Below, piece by piece: positions 1 through 11,000 of a stretch of 64,000 bases of DNA. A program made the position numbers and the translations under genes. This DNA is from Bathynomus jamesi (lineage: Eukaryota; Arthropoda; Malacostraca; Isopoda; Cirolanidae). Numbering within the stretch: the first letter of the stretch is position 1; the number at the start of each line of letters is the position of its first letter. The DNA is taken from NCBI GenBank assembly GCA_023014485.1, contig JAJOZX010009086.1, forward strand, positions 99,308 to 163,307, in the 5' to 3' direction. A model generated the notes under the pieces. That model had not been told where the DNA came from, made no database searches, and saw nothing but the letters and a program-made list of their open reading frames with translations.

Positions 1-403
1 ATGACCTTCAAATACAATATATACATATAGTACACTCATATTTGTTTATTTACTTTTAAATATGTAGTTTTCTGTTATTTACACCGATATATACCATTAC
101 ATTCACTTTCACATGCTATCTTCTGGTATGTGAATTAATAATTTTACTATACAGCAAATTTCGTTATAAAATTGCATATGTTAAAAAGAACATCAAGCTG
201 CGTAACACAGCTTTGAAACTGAAGCATCAATTCTGTTATCCTCCTCTAAACATCCACTTAAATATTATTACTAATATTGATTTATTGTTATTATTACATA
301 TATATATGTACACGTGTTAAGAGTATTTAAATTAAATATATTGATTTCAATTCCCTTCGTAATAAAAGCATCTGGCAACTATACCCCCAATCTTGCTATA
401 TAT
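1..403. other. AT-rich intergenic DNA, no gene seen
   Basis: This stretch is AT-rich and carries no recognisable coding frame, RNA gene or element end. It runs up to the point where homology with the second copy of the duplicated left-flank segment begins. Confidence 0.6.
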
Positions 404-496
404 TTCTCTCAGTAATTGTTTTCAGGTTAGTTGTTAAGTTTAACTTTCTTCTAAAGACTATTAGCTGCAACTAATCTTGTTATTATTATTATTATT

Positions 497-591
<95 letters not shown>

Positions 592-1233
592 TATTATATA
601 TAAACATCCAAATAAGTAGGTTCGGGTAAAAAAATTTCTTATTAGATGCAATTAAAGAAAACGGGATGTCGAATTTATGTGGGTTGTCATTTTTAAATAG
701 ATGCAGCGGGAAATAGGTACTGAAAGTTGAGAGATTTTTCATTAAGAACCTTTCTACTTGTAGTTATAGTTAGGACTATTCACATTACTTTAATTATCAT
801 TTCTCTAATTTAACGGCTGTTCACAATTCCTCATAATTCTCATAATAAACGTATTTGTTTTCACACCAGTCAGGCCACTGTTTACATCAATCACACAGAA
901 TGTTCATGCTTATTGTTTTTGTCATTAGCTGTACCAATCATGTCTTTACAGACTGAAGCCTACCGTTACACAACGTTTAAAATGTTATAATTAATGCTTT
1001 ATGATATCAGATCTCGTATAAAAAGCATTATTTTCTGTACAAATGGCCACAAAAATACTTTCAATCCTAATATATGTACGTATAGTATGCAACATACGCC
1101 TTTTCACCTGTATTAAAAACGTAAAAGTATCATCATGCGATCTTAGTTTCCGCAATGACGTGAGCCCTAACATTTAATTTAAAATTATTTAACAGATCAT
1201 TCGAGGGAACTGTACATCGATCTCATTATAACT
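404..1233. repeat. Tandemly duplicated segment, copy 1, first part
   Basis: This part aligns base for base, with scattered substitutions, to 2359-3160. Both begin with TCTCAGTAATTGTTTTCAG and end around CTGTACATCGATCTCATTAT. The pair includes a short minus-strand frame (start MKNLS, then FKNDNPHK, then LLIWM) at 461-742 and 2416-2658. Its ends run into the (TA)n tract as a YIYIYI string, so I do not regard it as a gene. Copy 1 is separated from its second part by a hAT-like insertion and (TA)n DNA. Confidence 0.85.
480..602. repeat. (TTA)n/(TA)n microsatellite
   Basis: A short run of TTA triplets is followed by about 100 bases of TA dinucleotides with occasional TTA interruptions. The matching position in the second segment copy (about 2437-2519) holds a shorter tract. 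Confidence 0.95.
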
Positions 1234-1274
1234 TCTGACTCATAATAACCGCCATACATATTTACACGAGTTCA

Positions 1275-1278
<4 letters not shown>

Positions 1279-1329
<51 letters not shown>
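1279..1329. repeat. (TA)n microsatellite
   Basis: About 50 bases of TA dinucleotides lie immediately left of the hAT-like element that starts at 1331. Confidence 0.95.
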
Positions 1330-1330
<1 letters not shown>

Positions 1331-1854
1331 CAGTGGTGTAGTGCTAAATAAAGAAGTGAGGGAACGCATTTTGAAAGTGTTACTCAGATGCGGGGGGACA
1401 ATAGCGAGCGCGGCGAGCCCATACAGCTGGGGGTCCGGGGGCACTGTAAGCCCCGGGAAATCTTTTGAAATCTGACCAATTTCAGGGATATTTTGAGGTC
1501 ATATGCACTGGATATTAGGATATATTCCAAGGTTGAAGATGCAGTATTTCCAGTGTCATTAGATATATGACATCCAGTACGATCAAAAAAATAGCTAACA
1601 ACTGGAATGATTAACTAAAAAAAGTTAACAACTGGTACGCCGTGGTGACTGTTTCATCAGATCTTTATAGGCTAGCATTGCCTCAGTCGAAGCTAAAAGA
1701 AATGAAACAGTTAATGATTCTTATATTTCTTCTAGGGGTGGGAATTAAAATTTCATGACGTTAGAGATTTGTAAGTTCGGATTTATTTGAAATAGTGAAG
1801 GAACGCCGTTCCGTCTACCAAAAAAAAGTAAGGGAACGCCGTTCCCACAGCACT

Positions 1855-1858
<4 letters not shown>
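1331..1858. mobile_element. Non-autonomous hAT-like element
   Basis: The left end reads CAGTGGTGTAGTGCTAAATA and the right end finishes in AGCACTACA, so TGTAGTGCT is present as an inverted terminal repeat. CAG at the tip and a TGTAG core are typical of animal hAT elements. The G-rich subterminal block around 1388-1450 (GGGGGTCCGGGGGC, then CCCCGGGAAATC) resembles the 5' regions of hAT elements that carry ZMYM1-like transposases; that link is from memory. No transposase frame is visible inside. The right tip seems to have lost the last few bases (CCACTG) to the adjoining (TA)n, and no target duplication can be read. Confidence 0.65.

Positions 1859-1910
<52 letters not shown>
1859..1910. repeat. 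(TA)n microsatellite
   Basis: Pure TA tract joining the right end of the hAT-like element to the second part of the duplicated segment. Confidence 0.95.
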
Positions 1911-1914
<4 letters not shown>

Positions 1915-2358
1915 AGTTTGTATGTGCCATTCCAACAGAAGGCAGGAAGTGTCTGAACCCTGTTTCTCCCATCACTGTCCTCTTCATCTGGCCTTTTTAC
2001 ATGTCACGTCTACCCTGTGAGCAGCCCAGCATACTCTCAAATACGCGCTTCTCACTATATTCCTTACTACACACGCATGCATCTTACACACTACACCAGT
2101 GGTTCTTAACCGGGGGGGCGCGCCCCCCTAGAAACAGGAATTTCTCTAATTGTATTTGTTATTCTCTTAACGAGAGCATGGGCTAATATTGAGAAGTTAT
2201 TGAGAATGTTATTTTGATTGAAGGGGGGCGTGGAGGGAAGGATCAATTCCTAGAGGGGGCATGGTAGTAAAAAGGTTAAGAACCACTGCACTACACAGTC
2301 TTTTCAAAAAAGGTGTAATTTCAGTAGTCTCGGAGATTCGCGATTGTCCCCTCCTACA
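1911..2358. repeat. Tandemly duplicated segment, copy 1, second part
   Basis: This part begins AAGGAGTTTGTATGTG, as does its partner at 3231, and stays closely similar for about 250 bases. The 192 bp MITE plus one 8 bp target copy at 2097-2296 are absent from the partner, so copy 1 was invaded after, or independently of, the duplication. Confidence 0.85.
2097..2288. mobile_element. hAT MITE, 192 bp, copy 1
   Basis: The inverted termini are CAGTGGTTCTTAACC and GGTTAAGAACCACTG, 15 bp and perfectly complementary. The element is flanked by the 8 bp duplication CACTACAC (2089-2096 and 2289-2296). Eight-base target duplications and CAG...CTG tips are the hallmark of the hAT superfamily. The interior is G/C-rich at both ends and non-coding. 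The empty site survives in the paralogous segment near 3410-3420. A second copy at 3854-4045 has the same length and differs at two positions. Confidence 0.93.
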
Positions 2359-2464
2359 TTTTCTCAGTAATTGTTTTCAGACTAGTAGCTAAGTTTAACT
2401 TTCTTTTAATGACTATTAGTTGCTACTAATCTTCTTCTTCTTATTATTATTATTATTATCATTG

Positions 2465-2520
<56 letters not shown>

Positions 2521-3160
2521 CATCCAAATAAGTAGGTTCGGGTAAAAAACTTTCTCAGTAGATGCAATTAAAGAAAACGGGATGTCGAGTTTGTGTGGAT
2601 TGTCATTTTTAAATAGATTCAGTGGGAGATAGGTACTGAAACTTGAGAGATTTTTCATGAAGAACCTTTGTAGTTGCAGTCATAGCGTCCATTCACATTA
2701 CTTTAATTAGCATTTCTCTTATTTATCGACTGTTCACAATTCCTCATAACTCTCGTAATAAACGTATTTGTTTTCACTTTTCTTTCATGCCAGACAAGTC
2801 TCAGTATTTACATCAATCACACAGAATGTTCATGCTTATTGTTTTGTTACTAGCTGTACCAAACATGTCTTTACAAATTGAAGCGTACCGTTACACAACG
2901 TTTAAAATGTTATAATTAATGCTTTATGATATCAGATCTCGTATAAAAAGCATTATTTTCTGTACAAATGGCCACAAAAATACTTTCAATCCTAATATAT
3001 GTACGTATAGTATGCAACATACGCTTTTCCAACTGTATTGAAAACGTAAAAGTATCATCATGCGATCTTAGATTCTGCAATGACGTAAGTGAGCCTTAAC
3101 ATATAATTTAAAATTATTTAACAGATCTTTCGAGGGAACTGTACATCGATCTCATTATAT
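2359..3160. repeat. Tandemly duplicated segment, copy 2, first part
   Basis: Partner of 404-1233. It contains its own (TA)n tract at about 2466-2519. After the shared CTGTACATCGATCTCATTAT it runs directly into (TA)n, without the insertion that copy 1 carries there. Confidence 0.85.
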
Positions 3161-3167
3161 ATATATA

Positions 3168-3230
<63 letters not shown>
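3155..3230. repeat. (TA)n microsatellite
   Basis: Interrupted TA tract joining the two parts of copy 2 of the duplicated segment. Confidence 0.9.
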
Positions 3231-3231
<1 letters not shown>

Positions 3232-3478
3232 AGGAGTTTGTATGTGGCATTCCAACAGAAGACAGGAAGTGTCCGAATCCTGTTTCTCACATCACTGTCA
3301 TCCTCACCTGGCCTTTTTACATGTCTCGTCTACCCTGTGAGCAGTCCAGCACACTCTCAAACACGCGCTTTTTCACTATATTCCTTACTACACACGCATG
3401 CATCTTACACACTACACAGTCTTTCAAAAAGGTGTAATTTTAGTAGTCCAGAAGACTCGCGATTGGCCCCTCCTTCCT
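3231..3478. repeat. Tandemly duplicated segment, copy 2, second part
   Basis: Partner of 1911-2358. It reads straight through CTTACACACTACACAGTC, the uninterrupted form of the target site that the MITE at 2097 occupies in copy 1. Frames at 3238-3634 cross this block, but they are not conserved in copy 1 and are not called. Confidence 0.85.
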
Positions 3479-3668
3479 GCATGCATCGTATATATTACGA
3501 AACAATTTATAAAGTTCTCTCTTATTGCTTTCCTTATTGTAATGGGTATCACAACCGATTTTTCAATATTATTTAAGTATTATGTTGAGCAACATTACCC
3601 CCCCCCCCCCCCACAGACTTGTTTCTTAGCATAATCATGAAACATGAAACAAGATTATATTAATATAT
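3479..3668. other. Non-coding spacer with a 15-base C run
   Basis: No gene is seen. A homopolymer of about 15 C residues lies at 3598-3612, a place where read errors are likely. The spacer ends at a short TA-rich stretch next to the LINE tail. Confidence 0.5.
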
Positions 3669-4345
3669 ATGAAAATGAAAATGAAAAGGTTTATTGGCAG
3701 ACTATAGTCCATATGACAAATATTATTAATACAATGACAGTTCATACACTAAGGATAGAAATATATACAATTGATTAGAAATAATACTGCACTGTCGAAG
3801 TTAAGTGGAGCTACAGACAGACGTTTTCGTACCAAGAAGTCCATAGCTTAGAGCAGTGGTTCTTAACCGGGGGGGCGCGCCCCCCTAGAAACAGGAATTT
3901 CTCTAATTGTATTTGTTATTCTCTTAACGAGAGCATGGCCTAATATTGAGAAGTTATTGAGAATGTTATTTTGATTGAAGGGGGGCGTGGAGGGAAGGAC
4001 CAATTCCTAGAGGGGGCATGGTAGTAAAAAGGTTAAGAACCACTGGCTTAGAGGATAAATGGCAGGACTCATGGATAGCTTGGATGATCGGGTTGGTTGA
4101 CTTTTTAATTCTTTGCATTAGACTGTGTTGAGCACGTCTTGTTACCTCCGGGAAGCTCGGAACATTGCGGGTAGCAAACATTTGCGAAGCTGAGCATCTC
4201 GGGGGTAATTTATGTAAGAGTCTAAAAGACCTGTTGTACATCAAATTTAGGGTTCTGCCAGAACCTTTTTTATAATTCACCCAGAGTTGCTGACCGTATA
4301 TATTACTGCAGAAAGCACGAAAGAGTGTCTTTAGCTTCACTTGTA
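3669..4345 (-). pseudogene. LINE (non-LTR retrotransposon) 3' end, truncated
   Basis: On the minus strand, 4340 down to about 4054 reads the C-terminal tail that follows the reverse transcriptase domain in several animal LINE families. Landmarks are LKTLFRAFCSNIYG, QQLWVNYKK, YNRSFRLLHKLPPRCSASQM and NVPSFPE. The 3' untranslated part follows, then CAATAAACC and a tail of CATTTT repeats at about 3669-3690, which looks like the element's true 3' end. The element is 5' truncated, as is usual for LINEs, and ends upstream in (TA)n DNA. A hAT MITE (3854-4045) interrupts it just past the coding tail. I cannot assign the clade with certainty. Confidence 0.8.
3854..4045. mobile_element. hAT MITE, 192 bp, copy 2
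   Basis: Same 15 bp inverted termini and same length as the copy at 2097, with two base differences. It is flanked by the 8 bp duplication GCTTAGAG (3846-3853 and 4046-4053). It is nested within the LINE 3' region, so it inserted after that LINE fragment was in place. Confidence 0.93.
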
Positions 4346-4367
4346 CAGAAACGAAAGTTCCTTATGG

Positions 4368-4467
4368 TCATGTATATATATATATTATTATATATGTATA
4401 TATATATATATATATTGCTTTCATGTGTGTGTCATATATATATATATATATTGCTTTCATGTGTGTG

Positions 4468-4502
<35 letters not shown>
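4368..4502. repeat. Compound (TA)n/(TG)n microsatellite
   Basis: TA tracts alternate with two copies of TTGCTTTCATGTGTGTGTCA at about 4416 and 4452, a short minisatellite embedded in the microsatellite. Confidence 0.85.
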
Positions 4503-4503
<1 letters not shown>

Positions 4504-4723
4504 AAAAGTAGTTTGAAGGCTTATTCCATCTCACGACTGACTATAATTATACACTTTAGAGGAGTTTGAAAATTGCATATATTTAGACAAAAAGTATTAG
4601 GTCTTAAGCTGATTTCATGTCAATATCAGCGTGCTTCACTGCCCTTTCAGTCATTGTGACCTTAGATCGTACCAGAACTATGGTCTTGACAAAGCACAAT
4701 GTGTTAAATTTACCAAACAAGGA
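4503..4723. other. Non-coding DNA downstream of hAT fragment
   Basis: No gene or element end was recognised. It lies just 3' of the minus-strand hAT transposase fragment and may be its 3' region, but I found no terminal inverted repeat to prove that. Confidence 0.4.
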
Positions 4724-5463
4724 TTACCTATGTTCAGGACTCTGGACATTTCCATACTCAACATCAACTATGCCCATTTGATCGTACCTTTTTTTATGTA
4801 CATGCAATAGCATCAATTGGCTAAGCTTTCTCTGAATCGTGTTTGAACTCAGATAAGATTTAATACGCACGATATTACTAAACGAGCGTTCACTACAACA
4901 CGTAATGGAGGCAGGCATCACTATAATTAACTTTGTTTACGTAATCACAGAGGAGATAAGAAATTACTGGTCAGGTGTCAGTGATTGCACGTGTGTAACT
5001 ACATTACGTAGGATTAACTGCTCAAGGGATTCGTGAACACAAAGTTCATACAGAGGTTGTTAGATGAGTATGTAGTCTTGCAGGAAGGAAGTCTGAGCCC
5101 TAGAATGAAGTTACACTCACTAATTATGCTGTGGACGTCTATCCTTTGCATCCTCGAGAAGCAAATCTTTACACTGGACATACATTTTGCACTATACTTC
5201 GTTAAAACTCTCAGTTATGGGTATTATAATGAGATACAGAGCTTCATAATGTGCCTTTCTGTAATGATCTTCAGATGCATAGCTACCTTCCGGTGGAACA
5301 CAATCCTCTTCTAGCCTAGCTGGAACTCTTCTAAATCGAGGCTGTGAGGGTACATCTACCTGACAGGAACCTAGTGACTGTACATTCTTTCAGAAAAGAC
5401 TAGCCCCTTCATCATTGCGCATATTTCAAAGAGTTTTATCAGTCATACCACCAATAGCTTATA
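4724..5463 (-). pseudogene. hAT transposase fragment, ZMYM1-like
   Basis: The minus strand reads leftward. First (about 5440-5245) comes a stretch with SQPRFRRVPARLEED then ASEDHYRKAHYEAL, which matches the segment before the C-terminal domain in ZMYM1-like hAT proteins. It continues as ITESFNE, a stop, and KDLLLEDAKD. At 4921-4724 is the C-terminal dimerisation motif with ITCCSERSFSNIVRIKSYL and LMLLHVHKK. SERSFS...IK..LR is the conserved hAT dimerisation signature. Stops and frame changes interrupt it, and the N-terminal zinc finger and catalytic core are missing, so it is inactive. Residues 5245-5463 are duplicated in inverse orientation at the right end of the window. Confidence 0.85.
5245..5463 (-). 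repeat. Left half of inverted repeat flanking the array
   Basis: These 219 bases are the reverse complement of 63782-64000 with one mismatch (T at about 5255, giving lysine rather than threonine in the hAT frame). Both copies stop at the same base, AAGCTATTGG, against (TA)n DNA facing the array. The right copy runs to the window edge, so the full length is unknown. On the left the hAT homology continues beyond 5245. Confidence 0.95.
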
Positions 5464-5501
5464 TATATATATGACACACACACACACACATATATATATA
5501 A
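5464..5501. repeat. (TA)n/(CA)n microsatellite
   Basis: Short TA, CA, TA tract between the hAT fragment and the unique leader of the array. Confidence 0.9.
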
Positions 5502-5888
5502 TGTTAACCCCCCTTTATGGCCCTGAGTCGGTTCGGATTCGACGGGGGGGTTCTGGTTCGGAGGCAAGCAACGGATGTTTCTTCTTTATATTTTTCTATA
5601 ATTCTTTTCGGTCGCCTTAAATGGTGGGTCGCCACTCTGTTAATTCTTTTCTTTCAATGATTCTCTGATCCTTTTTCTCATACTAAAATTATTGACTTTT
5701 CTTTTATAACTTGTCGACTTACTGACTGAGTTCCTGCAGAGAGCACGGCTCTAAGGAAAAAGATAAAAACTTCTTTTACTGTGGTTTACTTCTTAAAAAT
5801 TACAGGTATTGCTCTGAATTTACAAGGGTAGAGGTTCGACCTCTTTCGACCATGGCTCAGGCCGGAATCTAAAAATATATTAAGGAGG
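5502..5888. other. Unique leader before the macrosatellite
   Basis: This 387-base stretch is found once and has no gene. It opens TGTTAACCCCCCTTTATGG and contains short perfect hairpins: AGAGC/GCTCT at 5740-5752 and AGAGGT/ACCTCT at 5830-5844. On the minus strand TGGCGACCCACC (5634-5623) resembles an LTR-retrotransposon primer-binding site and sits just after ...TTAACAGAG, so it might be an LTR remnant. I saw no matching second LTR or coding region. Homology with the array starts at about 5889. Confidence 0.5.
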
Positions 5889-8040
5889 CAAGGGGCCTCT
5901 GCCCCCTCCTAATGAGGTGCTAATCTGAAGTACAATGATGAAATACGATGATGAAGTGCAACGATGAAGTGCTAATCAGAAGTGAAGTAATTTTACAAGT
6001 ACAGTATAATATAGTCTAAATGTTTGGGGGAGACAATCGAAGGTTAAGTTTCCCCCCTTTTTAAACACATAATCAGATATTTTTTGAAAGATTTCAACTA
6101 AAAAAAATATAACTCTGACTTCGAATCTAACTCTGACTTCGAATCTAACTCTGACTTCGAATCTAACTATGACTTCGAATCTAACTATGACTTCGAATCT
6201 AACTCTGACTTGAACTAAAACTGTCTGACTTCAAATAAAACTGTCTGACTTCAAATAAAACTCTCTGACTTGAACTCTATCAAGTATTTCTATAAAAATC
6301 TCTGGGGCGGTTGGCCGTCTTGGCGCAACCTTCTGACTTGACCTCTTATCAAATATTCTGAAACTATCTGACTTGAACGCTTGTCAAGTATTCTGAACTG
6401 TAACTTGAACTCTTATCAAGTATTCTTGAAACTTAACTGTCTAACTTGAAACTGCTTCAAGTATTTCTATAAATCTCTAAACTCTCTCTAAACTCTGTAA
6501 ACTCTCTCTCTCTTAATTTGCAAGTCAATTCAATTCAGTAATTGAAAAAAAATTTGCAAACAAAAAAATAAAAATGTAAACAATATTTCATTCTAATGTA
6601 CGGGAAGGTACATAAAATAAAATTATTCTATACTGAATATAACAGTGAAAATAACTCTCTTGAAATTAACTCTTGAAATTAACTCTGTTACAATTAACTC
6701 TGTTACAATTAACTCTGTTACAATTAACTCTCTGTGACTTTTAACCTTCTGACTTGACCTCTTATCAAATATTCTGAAACTATCTGACTTGAACGCTTGT
6801 CAAGTATTCTGAACTGTAACTTGAACTCTTATCAAGTATTCTTGAAACTTAACTGTCTAACTTGAAACTGCTTCAAGTATTTCTATAAATCTCTAAACTC
6901 TCTCTAAACTCTGTAAACTCTCTCTCTCTTAATTTGCAAGTCAATTCAATTCAGTAATTGAAAAAAAATTTGCAAACAAAAAAATAAAAATGTAAACAAT
7001 ATTTCATTCTAATGTACGGGAAGGTACATAAAATAAAATTATTCTATACTGAATATAACAGTGAAAATAACTCTCTTGAAATTAACTCTTGAAATTAACT
7101 CTGTTACAATTAACTCTGTTACAATTAACTCTGTTACAATTAACTCTCTGTGACTTTTAACTTTTGTGACTTTTAACTTTTGTGACTTTTAACTTTTGTG
7201 AAAATTACTGTTTCACTAAAAAAAATGTATCACTGGTGTCTGAAATGTTCACTGTGTTTCTTGTAAATTCTGACTTAATATTCATTATTAACTGTTAATA
7301 ATACTGACTTTTCAAGTGTTTATAAATTTCTTAAAAAAAACAAACTGTACTTAACAAAATTTTCTTGAGACGTGTCCTGAAGACGTCTTGCTGGCTACTT
7401 CTTCTTGGATGAAAACTAGGCGTGGAGAACTTGGAGTCGTGACACACCGATTCAAGGGTGGATGTTACGAACTAGAAGTCGTGACACGCCGGTCAACTGG
7501 TTTTATCCTGATGCAGGGTAATTTCTATCTTGGCCAAAGAGTGGCCTCTTCTTAAAATCATCTTCTTCTTAAAATAATCTTCTCATCCTGATGCAGGGTA
7601 ATTTCTATCTTGGCCAAAGAGTGGCCTCTTCTTAAAATCATCTTCTTAAATAATCTTCTCATCCTGGCAATAGGGCGCCAACTTTTGTTTATCCTGGCTA
7701 TAGGGTCGCAAGCTGTTTTAGAATCTTCTTATCTTCTTCTTCTTCTTATCCTGGCTGGGTCTGGGGTGTCTCGTATAGACGAGGCGTTCTTGTTAAGGGG
7801 CAAGGGGCCTCTGCCCCCTCCCCGCAGCGAGGCTGCTAATCAAGGAGTCCCAATGAAGTAGAGCCTTGCTTGAAGTGTCTTGACTGAAGTCGCTAATCAG
7901 AAGTGAAGTAATTTTACAAGTACAGTATAATATAGTCTAAATGTTTGGGGGAGACAATCGAAGGTTAAGTTTCCCCCCTTTTTAAACACATAATCAGATG
8001 TTTTTTGAAAGATTTCAACTAAAAAAAATATAAATAAAAA
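5889..8040. repeat. Unit 0, internally deleted
   Basis: This leading unit begins in the GC-rich hairpin block and at about 6108 jumps from the A-rich ATATAA end of that block straight into the 18 bp minisatellite. It lacks the roughly 2.85 kb that occupies 8041-10885 in the next unit. It carries five minisatellite copies (three TCTGAC, two TATGAC type). It shares TTTTCTTGAGAC at 7361 with unit 1, where later units have TTTCCTTGAGAC. Confidence 0.92.
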
Positions 8041-11000
8041 AGAACAACAGTATCGCCGATTCTACATTTTTGACGGCAATATCATTTCGTAATAGCACAT
8101 AAGCACAATTTTGAGTACATGACTGAGTACGTATTAATTTTGGTTCATTACAATTACGATTACAATTACCAATTAATTCACATTCACTTGTTGTTTAATT
8201 ACACTTCCATTTTAAAGTACATTTTACATGATAAATTAAATCATTACATTTAATTACAGTTTCACTGAAGTACATTACAAGTTATTATTAATTTAAAGTA
8301 TTACAGTTAATTACAATTAAACAGTTACTATAACTTTTCATTTTTACAGTGTTTCATATTAATAGACAATTAAGATGTTAGAAATATAATACAAAGTACA
8401 TGGCACTTACGAGATAATTTATTTACGAAATAATATGTTATAATGTTATGAATTTGAAATCAGAGCGGACGGAGGCATCTGATCTTTGAGGCGCTCGAAT
8501 CTGCTGTCGTGAGTGGAATTTTATAACTTCTTAACTCAGCATTTCTGAGTTCAACTCGGGAGGTCATATAATTAAAAATAAAAATGAAAAAAATAATACG
8601 AGAACGTTTTTTCGCGTTCTCGAACGAACTGCGAAAGTTTTGCATTTCATGATTGACACGAGTAAACATAGACTGATAAGTTGATAGGGCATAAGTAGAC
8701 AATAGGTAGATGAATGAATAAGTAATAAAATTAATAAAGGATAGCGGTCAAGAAAGAACATGAATGTAAGAATGAGTATGGTTCAATAATAATGTTTATG
8801 CTACATAACATATAAATAATGACTTCTATAGAGTGTTTAGTCCTTAGGGAAATAAATGACGGGAAAATGTGACGTCATAGTTATTGAATTTTTACGTATA
8901 GTACAAATCATTGTTAGGAAGATTTACAAGAACGAATTAGAGACACAGAGTGGGAAACGTAAAGAGAATAAAGTTATTTTGTGACGTCATAGTGTATAAG
9001 TCATTATTAGAAATGAATTAGAAAAATACAGGAATGAATAAAGACGTACAAATCGAAATTCTATCCAAACTCGCTTATGTGATTTTTGGTTTCTTATGTA
9101 AAAATGGACAATGAATTCATATAATGATGGTGTAGGAATTGTTCATTGTTCACTTTTTACATTACTCTCCTCTTTTAAAAATGATATTTATACAATAATT
9201 TAATAGGGTACCATTAATACAATACAAATGAGAAAATAACATCCTAACAGGGTACCATTAATACAATACAATGAGAAAATAACATCCTATAGGGTACCAT
9301 TAGTTACAATACAAATTTTATACAGAACGATTTCGCGTGGTCGAGTACAATGCAGAGTATCCAAATTTTTAAAATGACACTTGCTTACAAAATATAAAAA
9401 ATCAAAGATTGATACTTTAGTTCAGACAAACATTTAATAGGATTAATACATTAATTTAGACAACCAATTAAGTTAGACAAACAAGGATATGGTTAAATTT
9501 TTTTTAGAATTTTTTTTTTTTTCTGTGGGGAAAATTACATTCATAATGAATAGGAAAAAGGAAAAATATAAATCGTACAATCTATAAGCTAATTTTTATT
9601 GACTAGTGTAGGTAAAATAGAATTACGTAATGGATGATGTATAGACCTGTGGTCTAGTGTGTATTTATGTTTATTGGGTACAAAGTGTGTATTTTATAAG
9701 TTCGAGAGACATTAGCTGAGAGGATTGTTAAATTAACTGAATAAATGCATGAGCAAGATATTTAGGAAGCAAAAATGATTAAGATTATATAGCATAGTTT
9801 GCACTTACGTAATGAAATAGTTTTATTGTGATATTCAATGATTTTAGCATAAGGTTTGTATATATATAGTATATATATAGTGTGCATGCATTTTTATTGA
9901 CTGTTGTAGGTACAAATCGAATTACGTAGTGGATGATGTATAGACCTGTGGTCAAATGTGTGTTTATGTTTATTGGGTACAAAGTGTGTATTTTATAATT
10001 TCGAGACACAGATTAAATTCGACTACTAAAATTCATAACCATATTCTGTAGTAGTATGTCAATTTGACTATAATTTTCGTTTGATACCTTACAAATGGTA
10101 CAATAACAATTTAAGGACAGTTACTCACGATTAATTGAACAAAAGAAAATAAAAATACAAATTAAAAAATATAAATCAATTATGCATTTCAACGAGCTAA
10201 ATACAATTTTATAATATTCTAAAAAATAAAAGTAAATCGAGCCATAGATGAGTTTTCGACTAAGAATAAAAAAGTTATTGAAATGGAAGGGGAAGCATTT
10301 CGAAAAATCTTTTCTTTAATAATTTCAATTGAATTTTACATTAAAAATTATTTTTATATAATAAAAAAAATATTAAAAAGGTTTAATAATTTTTGCAGGT
10401 TAAGTAGAAAAATCATACTCTTTCGTTGAATGTTGATAGAATTTGAATTATTTGATATTTTAAAAAGCAGAGATTGCTTGTCACACTACTTAGAACAAAA
10501 ATTAAAAAAAGTTGGAACAAAACGGAGGGACGGCATGTTCCTCATATACATTACGATAATTATCCAAATCGTTACAACCTTTGTACAAATAATAAATTAC
10601 ATAACTATATATTTATATACATAACAATGCATGAAAGGGAAAGACAAATCAGTGAATTTCCGTCTTACAAACAAAGAAAAAAGGTTAAACTAAAGACGCA
10701 AATCGGTCAATTCAGGTTGAATTAATTCTCATTTTAAAAAAAAAAAGGTTGAATTAAATTCTCTTGAACAACAAAAAAAAAAGGTTGAATTCAATTGACT
10801 GCATTGAAATGAATGGGTATTTGAAACTAACAGAGACTGCCTCAAAACAAACTCTCTGACTTAAAACAAAACTCTCTGACTTTGAATAAAACTCTGACTT
10901 CGAATCTAACTCTGACTTCGAATCTAACTCTGACTTCGAATCTAACTCTGACTTCGAATCTAACTCTGACTTCGAATCTAACTCTGACTTCGAATCTAAC

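Noticed and set aside
461..742. 93-codon frame with YIYIYIY tail
   Set aside because: Half of it is translated (TA)n microsatellite. The rest is shared with 2416-2658 only because the segment is duplicated.
3238..3634. 112- and 78-codon plus-strand frames in the duplicated segment
   Set aside because: They are not kept open in the paralogous copy at 1911-2358, overlap each other in different phases, and cross a poly-C run.
5527..5546. tRNA-like T-arm (GTCGG, seven-base loop, TCGAC)
   Set aside because: The loop TTCGGAT lacks the conserved A at position 58, and no acceptor, D or anticodon arms can be placed around it.
9785..10009. 74-codon minus-strand frame (MSRNYKIHTLYP...) repeated in most units
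   Set aside because: It recurs only because the DNA recurs. It is disrupted or altered in units 2, 5 and 10 by small indels, overlaps a non-coding direct duplication, and shows no domain or compositional sign of coding.
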